A stretch of DNA of 64,000 bases, taken from positions 186,001-250,000 of the forward strand of contig NZ_VFPA01000003.1 in NCBI RefSeq assembly GCF_006716445.1, read 5' to 3'. The translations under genes and the position numbers were made by a program. This stretch comes from Pseudonocardia kunmingensis (GTDB lineage Bacteria; Actinomycetota; Actinomycetes; Mycobacteriales; Pseudonocardiaceae). Under the pieces are notes generated by a model that saw nothing but the letters and a program-made list of their open reading frames with translations, did no database searches and was not told the origin of the DNA. This document shows positions 7,506 through 15,793 of this stretch, piece after piece; within the stretch, counting starts at the first letter, position 1; each line of letters begins with the position of its first letter.

Positions 7506-9170
7506 ATGAGCTTGCTGGCCAGAGCGGGCGGACTGCTCGCGGACGCCCTGCTGGGTCTCCCGCTGCGCGCGACCGCGTACACCGTGGACCGCGACGTCGC
7601 CGTTCCCCTCCCCGACGGGGTGTCGCTGCTCGGCGACCTCTACCGCCCGCGGCGCGCCGCCGGTCCGCTGCCCGTGCTCCTGATCCGGCTGCCCTACGGC
7701 CGCACCGGGTTCGTCGCGCACGCCTTCGCGGCCCCCTACGCCCGGCGCGGCTTCCAGGTCTACGTCCAGTCCACCCGCGGGACGTTCGGGTCCGGCGGCC
7801 ACTTCCGGCCCTTCACCACCGAGCACGAGGACGGCCTGGCCACCGTGGCGTGGCTGCGGGAGCAGCCGTGGTGCGACGGCCGCGTCGCGATGACCGGTGG
7901 CAGCTACTTCGGCCACACGCAGTGGGCCGTCGCGCCCTACGTCGACCCGCCGCTGGTATCGGTGTCGCCGCACATCACGGCGGCGAGGATCACCACCGCG
8001 TTCTACGACCACGGCGCTCCCCTGCTGCACAACGCGCTGACGTGGTCCAGCCAGATCGGCAGGCAGGAGGCGGGCGGCCTTCCCGCACCGATCCCGAACC
8101 CGCGGCTGGAGGCCGGGCTGCGCCGCGCGTTGCGCCGGCTGCCGCTGCAGGCCGCCGACACGACCGTCGTCGGTGCTCCGGTCGCGTTCTGGCGCGACTT
8201 CGTCACGCACGCCGAGCCCGGCGACGACTTCTGGTCGGTCGCCGACCACGACGGCGCCGACCTCACGCGGATGCCCCCGGTGAACATGGTGACCGGCTGG
8301 TGGGACCTCTTCGCGGCCGGGCAGCTGACCGACTACCAGGCCCTTCGGGCCGCGGGCGTGCCGGCGCGGATCACGGTCGGTCCGTGGCTGCACGGCGAGC
8401 CCGGCGAGCTCAGGGAGCTCGTCCGCAGCGACGTCGCCTGGCTCGACCACCACCTCCACGGCGGTCCGGCCCCGAAGGGCGCGCCGGTGCGGCTGCACCT
8501 GCAGCAAGCCGGCACCTGGCTGGAGTTCGACTCCTGGCCGCCCCCGCAGAGCCGCGACGTCGTCCACCACCTCCGGCCGGGCGGCGGGCTCACCGAGGAG
8601 GCCGAGACCGGCGACCCCGAGCCCAGCCGCTTCACCTACGACCCGGCCGACCCGACGCCCACGGTCGGCGGGCCGCTGCTGAAGCCGCCGGGCAAGCAGG
8701 CCGACAACCGCGTCGTCGAGGAGCGCTCCGACGTGCTCGTCTTCACCGGACCCGCGCTCCCGTCCGACGTCGACGTGGTCGGACCCGTGCGGGCACGCGT
8801 CCACGTCCGCCCCGAGCTCGCGCACGCCGACCTGTTCGTGCGGCTCTGCGACGTCGATCCGGACGGGGTGTCGCGCAACGTGGTCGACGGCATCCGCCGG
8901 CTCGACCCGCGGACGGTCCCCGCACCGGACGTCACCGTCGGCGACGACGGCGTCCTCACCGTCGACGTCGAGCTGTTCCCCACGGCGTACCGCGTCGCGG
9001 CCGGGCACCGGCTGCGGGTCCAGGTGAGCGGCGGCGCCTTCCCCCGCTACGCGCGCAACCTCGGCACGGGTGAACCGCTGGGGACCGCGACCGACGGGCG
9101 CACCTGCCGGTTCGAGGTGTTCCACGACGCCGAGCACCCGTCGCACCTGGTCCTGCCCGTCCTGCGCTGA
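7506..9170 (+). CDS. CocE/NonD-family alpha/beta hydrolase (X-Pro dipeptidyl-peptidase-like)
   Basis: A 554-residue hydrolase. Residues 25-260 are an alpha/beta-hydrolase domain: LPVLLIRLPYGR, then VYVQSTRGTFGSGG, and the nucleophile elbow AMTGGSYFGHTQWA with serine in GGSYFG. The C-terminal 200 residues are a jelly-roll CocE-type domain (VVEERSDVLVFTGPALPSDVDVVGPVRARVHV, typical of the family). The family cleaves esters and amides, such as cocaine esterase, glutaryl-7-ACA acylase and X-Pro peptidases. No signal peptide is seen, so it is probably cytoplasmic. It has a clear ATG and stands alone between unrelated genes. Confidence 0.93.
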   Translation: MSLLARAGGLLADALLGLPLRATAYTVDRDVAVPLPDGVSLLGDLYRPRRAAGPLPVLLIRLPYGRTGFVAHAFAAPYARRGFQVYVQSTRGTFGSGGHFRPFTTEHEDGLATVAWLREQPWCDGRVAMTGGSYFGHTQWAVAPYVDPPLVSVSPHITAARITTAFYDHGAPLLHNALTWSSQIGRQEAGGLPAPIPNPRLEAGLRRALRRLPLQAADTTVVGAPVAFWRDFVTHAEPGDDFWSVADHDGADLTRMPPVNMVTGWWDLFAAGQLTDYQALRAAGVPARITVGPWLHGEPGELRELVRSDVAWLDHHLHGGPAPKGAPVRLHLQQAGTWLEFDSWPPPQSRDVVHHLRPGGGLTEEAETGDPEPSRFTYDPADPTPTVGGPLLKPPGKQADNRVVEERSDVLVFTGPALPSDVDVVGPVRARVHVRPELAHADLFVRLCDVDPDGVSRNVVDGIRRLDPRTVPAPDVTVGDDGVLTVDVELFPTAYRVAAGHRLRVQVSGGAFPRYARNLGTGEPLGTATDGRTCRFEVFHDAEHPSHLVLPVLR

Positions 9171-9259
9171 GGCCGCTCACCGAACCGCTGGTCCCGGAAT
9201 CCGGCCCGGCGCGGTGTTGCGCTTGTTTGACCCGGTTGCGATCGCGGAAACTCGGGGAC

Positions 9260-9598
9260 GTGAGTGAGAACACGGGAGTGGACCTGCGACTCGACGAGGC
9301 CGGGCTGGCTGCCGAACTGCCCCGCCCCGCCCATCTGCAGGACCAGATCCAGGACGTGCCGTTCCGGCCGGTCCAGTTCCGCGACGACGACCTGCCGACG
9401 GCGCTGGAACGCGCCGCCGACTGGTTGCGCCGCGTCGAGTCGTGGCTCGGTGAGCCGGTCGACGTCATCGCCATCCACCTGGACTACGACGACGCCGACG
9501 GCTCCCCCTACTACGAGGTGAAGCTGCTCTGCAACGACGAGGACCTGGCGGGCGCGCCGGTCGCGCTGCGAGCGGCCCAGGAGGGTGCCCCGGGCTGA
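9260..9598 (+). CDS. Hypothetical acidic protein, 112 residues
   Basis: I do not recognise a family. The product is acidic, with a run LERAADWLRRVESWLGEPVDVIAIHLDYDDADGSPYYEVKLLCNDEDLAGAP that reads like a real soluble alpha/beta domain with coding-like composition. GTG 9260 is the likely start; an ATG at 9227 is in frame. The gene is followed by more than 1 kb of non-coding, repeat-rich DNA. Confidence 0.5.
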   Translation: MSENTGVDLRLDEAGLAAELPRPAHLQDQIQDVPFRPVQFRDDDLPTALERAADWLRRVESWLGEPVDVIAIHLDYDDADGSPYYEVKLLCNDEDLAGAPVALRAAQEGAPG

Positions 9599-9702
9599 CC
9601 GGGAGCACATCAGCCGGCGGGTGCGGATCGGAGCAGGGACGGCACAGGCAGCACCGTCCTTGCTCCGGCGCGCCTTCCGGTCTTCTCGCCGGGTGATCGC
9701 CA

Positions 9703-9746
9703 GAAGTGGTGTGAGGGCGACAGATCTGTCGCCCTCACACCACTTC
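9703..9746. terminator. 44-bp perfect palindrome, probable bidirectional terminator
   Basis: Both 22-base arms match exactly with no loop, centred on AGATCT at 9722-9727. Each arm reads GAAGTGGTGTGAGGGCGACA plus GA. It lies 105 bases after the stop of the preceding gene. A hairpin of this strength would stop transcription in either direction. There is no U-tract, which is common for actinobacterial terminators. Confidence 0.6.
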
Positions 9747-9764
9747 CACTGATCATGGCCGTTC

Positions 9765-9784
9765 GCGCGTTCCGCGGAACGCGC
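9765..9784. repeat. 20-bp perfect palindrome
   Basis: GCGCGTTCCGCGGAACGCGC is self-complementary over all 20 bases. It lies 18 bases after the 44-bp palindrome and 14 before the next hairpin. Its role is unknown; it could be a protein-binding site or part of a compound terminator. Confidence 0.6.
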
Positions 9785-9798
9785 CCGTGCACGACGCG

Positions 9799-9846
9799 GT
9801 CGACGTCATGGGTCTTCGGCCGCGTGTTCAGACCCATGGTGTCGAC
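9799..9846. repeat. Imperfect 17-base-arm hairpin
   Basis: The arms at 9799-9815 and 9830-9846 (GTCGACGTCATGGGTCT and its near complement) pair in about 15 of 17 positions around a 14-base loop. The core CATGGGTCT/AGACCCATG is perfect. A related ccatggtgtcga stretch occurs beside repeat A2 near 59.3 kb, which suggests this hairpin belongs to the outer end of the repeat. Confidence 0.45.
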
Positions 9847-9863
9847 GTGGTCAGGGGATCTCC

Positions 9864-10118
9864 CTGTGGGCGCGCCGTTCCCGACTCGAGACCACCGCCT
9901 CCCGCCCCGTCGGGGTCTTCGCCGCAGTCGCCGCCTTCCCCGGTCCCTGCCCGTCGGCGAGGTGGCCTGGTTGGCTCAACTACCGAATATCGTGGCCGGC
10001 CGGGCGGCCGTTCCCGGCATGGCCCAGGCCTGTTCGGGACGAGTCCGTCGCTGCTGGGTGGGTGCGCACCTGGCGGTGGTCCCGTTGCGCCCGGTCATGA
10101 TCGAGGTGTCGGCGCGTT
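9864..10118 (+). repeat. Repeat family A, diverged copy (A3)
   Basis: This copy aligns along its length to A2 in the same orientation: both begin with gggcgcgccgttcccg, share the ctaccga/accaccga and catggccc blocks, and end with catgatc...gtcggcgcgtt. It is clearly more diverged than A1 and A2 are from each other. It runs tail to tail into A1 across about 20 bases. No coding capacity is shared. Confidence 0.6.
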
Positions 10119-10137
10119 ATCGGGCGTTTTCAACACG

Positions 10138-10570
10138 CGAACGCGCCGACTTGCTGATCATGAGGTCGGGGCGCCCGGGTGATCTGCTGGTGTCGGGCAG
10201 GACCGTGTCGAAGGGGTTCGGGAACGGCACCACAGCCGGTGGAGCCGCACCCGGCGGGGACGGGCTCGTCGTGGACCGGCCGGGGCCATGTCGGGGACGG
10301 CCGTCAGGGCGACCACGTCACTCGGTAGTTGTGCCCACCCGGCCACCCTCGCCACCCGGGGGTGGGCCGGGCGCCGGGTGACTGCAAGTGATGCCTGGAA
10401 CGGGGGCGGGGCAGCGGTCTCGAGCCGGGAACGGCGCGCCCACGCCAACCCGCCGCACGGGGCGCCACCACGGCGCCTGGTCGGGTGGGCTCACGCCCCC
10501 CGTGTCCGGGCGCGCCCCCTGATTCGTCGCGCGCGACCCGTCGACGGGGTGCGCGGGCGCAGACGGGGGG
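10138..10570 (-). repeat. Repeat family A, copy A1
   Basis: The reverse complement of this segment matches 58885-59292 nearly base for base over about 400 bases, apart from a ~25-base insertion near 10500-10530. Shared blocks include gggcgcgccgttcccggctc, ccgacatggccccggccggt and the end catgatcagcaagtcggcgc. No frame is kept open in both copies as a plausible protein, so it behaves as a dispersed non-coding repeat. Confidence 0.8.
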
Positions 10571-10707
10571 CGTGGGCTCGGGCGCCGGAGGACCGGCCGC
10601 TGCACGACCCGGTGAACGTCGGCGCGGCCACCGCGCGATAGTGTCAGTTCCGGTGTGCCGGGAAGTCTGGTCGGCGGTCTGCTGCCGACCCCTCCCGAGG
10701 AGCCACC

Positions 10708-12006
10708 GTGAGCCCACCCCGCATCCGTTCGCTGCTGGACCGCCGTAGCTGGCCCGAGATGCGGCGCATCAGCGACATCCTCCGGGCCGAGACGGTCGGT
10801 GGGGTCCTGCTGGTGATCGCTGCCGCGGTCGCGCTCGCCTGGGCGAACTCGCCGTGGGGCGACGGATACCGGGCGCTGAGCGAGCTGCGCCTCGGGCCGG
10901 CCGCGCTGCACCTGGACCTCACCCTCGCCCAGTGGGCCGCCGACGGCCTGCTGGCGATCTTCTTCTTCGTGGCGGGGCTCGAGCTGAAGCGCGAGTTCGT
11001 CGCCGGGGACCTGCGCGACCCGGCGAAGGCGGCGCTGCCGGTCGCGGCCGCCGTCGGCGGGATGGTGGTCCCCGCGGTGATCTACATTGCGTTCAACGCG
11101 TCGGCGCCGGGGGGCGCGCTGTCGGGGTGGGCGATCCCCACCGCCACCGACATCGCGTTCGCCCTCGCCGTCCTCGCGATCATCAACACCCACCTGCCGG
11201 CGGCGCTGCGCACGTTCCTGCTGACCCTGGCCGTCGTCGACGACCTCCTGGCCATCGCGATCATCGCGCTGTTCTACACCGACTCGCTCGCGCCGGTGCC
11301 GCTGCTGCTCGCGCTGGTCCCGCTCGGGCTGTTCGCGCTGCTGGTGCAGCGGCGCGTCCGGTCCTGGTGGCTGCTGCTGCCGCTGGCGGTCGCCACTTGG
11401 GTGCTCGTGCACGAGTCCGGGGTGCACGCCACCGTCGCCGGGGTGCTGCTCGGCTTCGCCGTGCCGGTCATCCGGCGCAAGCCCGGCCCCGGGCCTGGCC
11501 TGGCCGAGCACTTCGAGCACGTCTTCCGGCCGCTGTCGGCCGGCGTCGCCGTGCCGGTCTTCGCCTTCTTCGCGGCCGGTGTGTCGCTGTCCGGAGCAGG
11601 CGGTCTGGGCACCACGATCTCCGACCCGGTGGTGCTCGGCATCGTCACCGGGCTCGTCGCGGGCAAGGCCATCGGCGTGTTCGGCGCCACCTGGCTCGTG
11701 CAGCGGTTCACCCGTGCCCGGCTGGCCGAGGGGCTGAGCTGGTGGGACGTCCTCGGGCTGGCCCTGCTCGCCGGCATCGGGTTCACCGTGTCCCTGCTGA
11801 TCGGCGAGCTCGCCTTCGGTGCAGGCAGCGAGCGCGACGAGCACGTCAAGATCGGTGTCCTGACCGGGTCCCTGCTCGCCGCGCTGCTGGCGACCGTCGT
11901 GCTGCGCAGCCGCAACCGGCACTACCGCCGCATCTGCGCCGAGGAGGAGCGCGACACCGATGCGGACGGCATCCCCGACGTCTACGAGGAGCAGGAGCGC
12001 CGGTAG
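10708..12006 (+). CDS. nhaA: Na+/H+ antiporter NhaA
   Basis: A 432-residue membrane antiporter that exchanges internal Na+ for external H+ at alkaline pH. About 11-12 transmembrane segments are visible. The ion-binding aspartate pair is in [13 protein letters not shown], and [14 protein letters not shown] carries the discontinuous helix with its conserved [19 protein letters not shown] and [19 protein letters not shown] are further NhaA landmarks. The GTG start at 10708 follows GAGGAG. The C-terminus extends past the last helix as a short charged tail ending [14 protein letters not shown], an acidic EF-hand-like loop not needed for transport. It stands alone behind a long repeat-rich leader. 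Confidence 0.96.
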   Translation: MSPPRIRSLLDRRSWPEMRRISDILRAETVGGVLLVIAAAVALAWANSPWGDGYRALSELRLGPAALHLDLTLAQWAADGLLAIFFFVAGLELKREFVAGDLRDPAKAALPVAAAVGGMVVPAVIYIAFNASAPGGALSGWAIPTATDIAFALAVLAIINTHLPAALRTFLLTLAVVDDLLAIAIIALFYTDSLAPVPLLLALVPLGLFALLVQRRVRSWWLLLPLAVATWVLVHESGVHATVAGVLLGFAVPVIRRKPGPGPGLAEHFEHVFRPLSAGVAVPVFAFFAAGVSLSGAGGLGTTISDPVVLGIVTGLVAGKAIGVFGATWLVQRFTRARLAEGLSWWDVLGLALLAGIGFTVSLLIGELAFGAGSERDEHVKIGVLTGSLLAALLATVVLRSRNRHYRRICAEEERDTDADGIPDVYEEQERR

Positions 12007-12049
12007 GGCGGCGCTCCCGAGGACGACCCCGGGCCCCGGCCGGGAACGC

Positions 12050-13075
12050 TCAGAGCTCGCGGCCCTTGGCGCGTTGCTGCCGCCCCTGCTGCCCGTACGG
12101 GTAGGCGCCGACGATCGGTTCGCTGGCCTCGTCCAGCAGCTGCGTCTCCTCCTCGGACAGGTGCAGGTCCGACGCGGCCAGGTTGTCGTCGAGCTGCTCG
12201 ACGGTGCGGGCACCGAGGATCACCGACGTCACCCCGGGCCGGTCCGCGGTCCAGGCCAGTGCCACCTGCGCCATCGACACCCCGCGCGACTCGGCGACCT
12301 TGGCCACCGCATCGATCACCTGCCAGGTGCGCTCCTGCGCGTTGCGCGGCGTGTAGGCCTCCATGCCCCGCTCGGGGTCGTCGCCGAGCCGGCTGGCCCC
12401 CGTGGGGACCTCGTCCCGGCGGTACTTGCCGGTCAGCCAGCCCCCGGCCAGCGGCGACCACGGCAGGATTCCGATGTTCTCGTTCTCGCAGACGTCGGTC
12501 AGCTCGAACTCGATCTCGCGGACCAGCAGGTTGTACTGCGGCTGCAGGGTGACGATCGGCGCCAGGCCGAGGAACCCGGTGAGCATCGCGGCCTTCTGCA
12601 GCTGCCAGCCCAGGAAGTTGCTCACGCCGACGTAGCGGATCTTGCCGGCCCGCACGGCGTCGTCGAGGAAGCGGAGCGTCTCCTCCGGCGGGGTCAACCC
12701 GTCCCACGCGTGCGCCTGGTAGAGATCGACCGAGTCGACCTGGAGCCGCCGGAGGCTCGCGTCGAGCGCACGGGAGAGCGCCACGCGGCTCAGTCCGACG
12801 TCGTTGACCCCGGCACCCATCGCGAAGCGCGCCTTCGTCGCGACGACGACCTGGTCGCGGGCCTCCGGACGCTTCTTCAGCCAGCGTCCGACGATCTCCT
12901 CCGAGAGGCCTCGGGAGTAGACGTTGGCGGTGTCGACGAAGTTGCCGCCCCGTTCCAGGAACCGGTCCAGCTGCGCGTGCGACACCTCCTCGCTGCTCTC
13001 GTTACCGAACGTCATGGTGCCCAGGCACTGGGACGACACGATCGTTCCGGTCCCGCCGAGCGTGCGATGTTCCAT
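12050..13075 (-). CDS. Aldo/keto reductase
   Basis: A 341-residue NADPH-dependent (beta/alpha)8 oxidoreductase. The catalytic tetrad is readable: FVDTANVYSRGLSEEIVGRWL gives Asp and Tyr, VVVATKARF the Lys, and DLYQAHAWDGLTPPEETL the His. The cofactor-binding end is GVTSVILGARTVEQLDDNL. It belongs to the YghZ/tas-like group of general carbonyl reductases. It faces nhaA tail to tail across 43 bases, and its start faces the TOPRIM gene. The substrate is unknown. Confidence 0.94.
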   Translation of the reverse strand: MEHRTLGGTGTIVSSQCLGTMTFGNESSEEVSHAQLDRFLERGGNFVDTANVYSRGLSEEIVGRWLKKRPEARDQVVVATKARFAMGAGVNDVGLSRVALSRALDASLRRLQVDSVDLYQAHAWDGLTPPEETLRFLDDAVRAGKIRYVGVSNFLGWQLQKAAMLTGFLGLAPIVTLQPQYNLLVREIEFELTDVCENENIGILPWSPLAGGWLTGKYRRDEVPTGASRLGDDPERGMEAYTPRNAQERTWQVIDAVAKVAESRGVSMAQVALAWTADRPGVTSVILGARTVEQLDDNLAASDLHLSEEETQLLDEASEPIVGAYPYGQQGRQQRAKGREL

Positions 13076-13142
13076 GCGCCCATCCTGCCGCCTCCCCGGG
13101 AACGGGGTCGAACCGCTCCGGGTTCGGTGCGAGGGTGGACCC

Positions 13143-13748
13143 GTGACCGACACGCGGACCGTGGTCCTGGTCGAGGGGGCCAGTGACGAGTCGGCCGTCG
13201 CCGCCCTGGCGAGGCGCCGTGGCCGGGACCTCGCGGCCGAAGGCATCGCCCTCGTGGCCATGGGCGGTGCCACGAACATCGGGGCCCACCTGCGCCGGTT
13301 CGGCCCGTCCGGTCGCGGTCTCCGGCTGGCCGGTCTGTGCGACGCCGGGGAGGAGCGCGGGTTCCGGAGGGGACTCGAACGCGCCGGTCTCGGCACCGAC
13401 CTCGACCGCGACGACCTGGAGGCGCTCGGGTTCTTCGTGTGCGTCGCCGACCTGGAGGACGAGCTGATCCGGGTACTCGGCACCGACGCGGTCGAGCGGG
13501 TCGTCGCTGCCCATGGCGAGCTCGGCTCGTTCCGCACGCTGCAGAAGCAGCCCGCGTGGCGCGGGAACGACACCCACGACCAGCTGCGCCGGTTCATGGG
13601 CTCGGGCAGCGGTCGCAAGATCCGCTACTCGGCCGCGCTCGTCGCGGCGCTCGATCTCGATCGCGTGCCGCGCCCGCTGGACATGCTGCTGACCCACCTG
13701 TCGCCCGGAGCGGCGGTTGCCCCTCAGCCCCAGGTCAGGAACCGGTAG
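13143..13748 (+). CDS. OLD-type TOPRIM domain protein
   Basis: A 201-residue protein that begins with VVLVEGASDESAVAALARRRG, the glutamate-containing TOPRIM loop, and continues with LAGLCDAGEERGF, where the TOPRIM aspartate motif would be expected. This places it with the small stand-alone OLD-like TOPRIM proteins, which are nucleases or nucleotide-binding proteins; the usual ABC ATPase half of OLD nucleases is absent. GTG 13143 is the start. Its 3' end overlaps the convergent folA gene by 25 bases. Function is unproven. Confidence 0.7.
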   Translation: MTDTRTVVLVEGASDESAVAALARRRGRDLAAEGIALVAMGGATNIGAHLRRFGPSGRGLRLAGLCDAGEERGFRRGLERAGLGTDLDRDDLEALGFFVCVADLEDELIRVLGTDAVERVVAAHGELGSFRTLQKQPAWRGNDTHDQLRRFMGSGSGRKIRYSAALVAALDLDRVPRPLDMLLTHLSPGAAVAPQPQVRNR

Positions 13749-14197
13749 TGCAGCCCGGTCGTCGACTCCTGCCACTCCCCCACCGAGTCCGGTGGGCGCC
13801 CGACCTCGGGGGCGTGGGTGTCGCCGTCGAAGTGCTCCCGGATCTCGGTGACGACGATGCGGTCCGCGAGCGGCAGCGCCGCCCGGTACACCGCCGCGCC
13901 GCCCATCACCCAGACGTCCCCGGACACCGCGGCGAGCGCCTGCCGCAGGTCGGGGAAGACCTCGGCGCCCTCCTCCTCCGCGCCCGGCTGCGGGGTGCGC
14001 GAGAGGACGAGGTTGCGCCTGCCCGGTAGCGGCCGGAACCGCGGCGGGAGCGACTCCCAGGTGCGACGGCCCATGAGCACGGTCGCACCCGCGGTCAGGG
14101 TGCGGAAGTGCTTCATGTCCTCGGGCAGGTGCCAGGGCAGCGCGCCGTCGCGGCCGATGACGCCGTTCGCCGACTGCGCCCACTCGACGCCGATCAC
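13724..14197 (-). CDS. folA: Dihydrofolate reductase
   Basis: A 157-residue enzyme that reduces dihydrofolate to tetrahydrofolate with NADPH. Diagnostic parts are [22 protein letters not shown] (Met20 loop with the catalytic acid in PEDM), [21 protein letters not shown] and [25 protein letters not shown]. The GTG start overlaps the stop of thyA by four bases. The two form the classic thymidylate cycle pair: ThyA consumes methylene-tetrahydrofolate and FolA restores tetrahydrofolate. Its tail overlaps the convergent TOPRIM gene. Confidence 0.97.
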   Translation of the reverse strand: MIGVEWAQSANGVIGRDGALPWHLPEDMKHFRTLTAGATVLMGRRTWESLPPRFRPLPGRRNLVLSRTPQPGAEEEGAEVFPDLRQALAAVSGDVWVMGGAAVYRAALPLADRIVVTEIREHFDGDTHAPEVGRPPDSVGEWQESTTGLHYRFLTWG

Positions 14198-14991
14198 ACC
14201 GCCACCGGTGCCTTGATGGCGGGGTGCGGGTCGTATCCGTCGAGCACGATGTGCTCGAAGGTGTAGTCGAACAGGCTGTCCGCCGGCTCGAGGTTCACCG
14301 TGGGGAACGGGCGCGCCTCCCGTGCGAGCTGCGTGCGGACCTGCTCCTCGTGGTTGTCGTAGACGTGGCAGTCGCCTCCGGTCCAGACGAAGTCACCGAC
14401 GTCCAGGCCCACCTGCGCGGCGATCATGTGCGTGAGCAGGGCGTAGCTGGCGATGTTGAACGGCACGCCGAGGAACAGGTCCGCGCTGCGCTGGTAGAGC
14501 TGGCAGGAGAGCGTGCCGTCGGCGACGTAGAACTGGAAGAAGGCGTGGCACGGCGGGAGCGCCATCCGCGGGATGTCGGCCACGTTCCACGCGGAGACGA
14601 TGATCCGCCGGGAGTCGGGGTCCTCGCGCAGCGCGCGCAGCACCTCGCCGATCTGGTCGACGTGCCCGCCGTCCGGGGTCGGCCACGACCGCCACTGCAC
14701 CCCGTAGACCGGCCCGAGGTCGCCGTCCGGTGCCGCCCACTCGTCCCAGATCGTCACGCCGTGCTCCCGCAGCCACGTGACGTTCGCGTCGCCGCGCAGG
14801 AACCACAGCAGCTCGTACGCCACCGAGCGGAAGTGGACCTTCTTCGTCGTGATCAGCGGGAACCCGTCGGACAGCCGGTAGCGCAGCTGGTGACCGAAGA
14901 TCGAGCGCGTGCCGGTGCCGGTGCGGTCCCCCTTGCGGGCGCCCGTGTCGAGCACGTGGCGGAGCAGGTCTTCGTACTGCGTGTCCGGCAT
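14194..14991 (-). CDS. thyA: Thymidylate synthase ThyA
   Basis: A 265-residue enzyme that methylates dUMP to dTMP. It has the N-terminal [18 protein letters not shown] phosphate-binding arginine loop, the catalytic cysteine at about 148 in [13 protein letters not shown], and [25 protein letters not shown], which binds dUMP. The length is the short ThyA type. It is translationally coupled to folA downstream. The ATG is at 14991. Confidence 0.98.
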   Translation of the reverse strand: MPDTQYEDLLRHVLDTGARKGDRTGTGTRSIFGHQLRYRLSDGFPLITTKKVHFRSVAYELLWFLRGDANVTWLREHGVTIWDEWAAPDGDLGPVYGVQWRSWPTPDGGHVDQIGEVLRALREDPDSRRIIVSAWNVADIPRMALPPCHAFFQFYVADGTLSCQLYQRSADLFLGVPFNIASYALLTHMIAAQVGLDVGDFVWTGGDCHVYDNHEEQVRTQLAREARPFPTVNLEPADSLFDYTFEHIVLDGYDPHPAIKAPVAV

Positions 14992-15025
14992 GCCCGCGAG
15001 CCTAAGCGAGCGCGGGATCCGCCCG

Positions 15026-15670
15026 TCACCTCCGCCAGAACAGGTGGTGGGTCACGCCGCTCGGGCTGGGCACGACCTCGAGGTGGAACCGGTCACGCAG
15101 CTCGTCGGGCGACTCCCAGAGGCGCACGCCGGAGCCCAGCTCCACCGGTGAGACCGCCACGTGCAGGGTGTCGACGAGGTCGGCGTCGAGGAACTCCCGG
15201 ATGGTGGTGGCGCCGCCGCCGAGCCGGACGTCCGCACCCTGCGCGGCCTCCCGCGCCCGCTCGAGGACCGTGGCCGGATCACCGCCGACGAAGTGGAACG
15301 TGGTGTCGGACAGGGTGAACGACGGACGCTCGTGGTGGGTCAGCACGAACACCGGGGTGTGGAACGGGGGCCGGTCACCCCACCAGCCGCGCCAGTCGTG
15401 GTCGCGCCAGGGGCCGCGCTGCGGGCCGAACTTGTTGCGGCCCATGATCTCGGCGCCGATGTTGTGGGCGAAGTCCCGCGTGAAGTAGTCGTCGAGACCG
15501 CGGCTCCCGCCGGGCTCGGTGCGGTTGGGCCAGCTCGCCGTGGCGCCGGCCCACGCGATCAGCTTCCCGGGGTCGGCGTGCCCGAACGGCCTCTCGAGGC
15601 TCTGGTGCTCACCGGCACCGAACCCGTCACGCGACACGGTGAAGTTCTGGACCTTCAACAGCTGGCTCAC
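15026..15670 (-). CDS. RibD C-terminal/dihydrofolate-reductase-fold protein
   Basis: A 214-residue stand-alone reductase-fold protein. Landmarks are [25 protein letters not shown] and [36 protein letters not shown], the GG motif and closing strand of the RibD_C domain. The GTG start at 15670 has a strong AGGAGG 8 bases upstream. Despite lying next to folA-thyA it is not a second FolA: such proteins are common uncharacterised NADPH reductases in actinobacteria. Confidence 0.9.
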   Translation of the reverse strand: MSQLLKVQNFTVSRDGFGAGEHQSLERPFGHADPGKLIAWAGATASWPNRTEPGGSRGLDDYFTRDFAHNIGAEIMGRNKFGPQRGPWRDHDWRGWWGDRPPFHTPVFVLTHHERPSFTLSDTTFHFVGGDPATVLERAREAAQGADVRLGGGATTIREFLDADLVDTLHVAVSPVELGSGVRLWESPDELRDRFHLEVVPSPSGVTHHLFWRR

Positions 15671-15793
15671 GCGGTTCCTCCTGCGCTCGTGGGGATGACG
15701 GCATCGTCCCGACAACGGCGGCACCGGGTTCCGGCGCCACCGGAAGACAGTCGGAGCCGGCCCGGCCGTCTCGACATCACCACGGCAGGCGAC

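Larger units (their letters stand above)
9599..10707. other. 1.1-kb gene-free stretch with palindromes and repeats
   Basis: No convincing gene is seen: open frames here are short, overlap on both strands and do not resemble protein families. In order it holds a 44-bp perfect palindrome (9703-9746), a 20-bp perfect palindrome (9765-9784), a long imperfect hairpin (9799-9846), two copies of repeat family A in opposite orientation, and the nhaA leader, which has a small hairpin GGTCGGC...GCCGACC at 10669-10690 just before the ribosome binding site. Confidence 0.7.

Noticed and set aside
9599-10707. Possible insertion sequence
   Set aside because: No transposase-like frame and no paired terminal repeats beyond the inverted repeat copies; better described as non-coding repeats.
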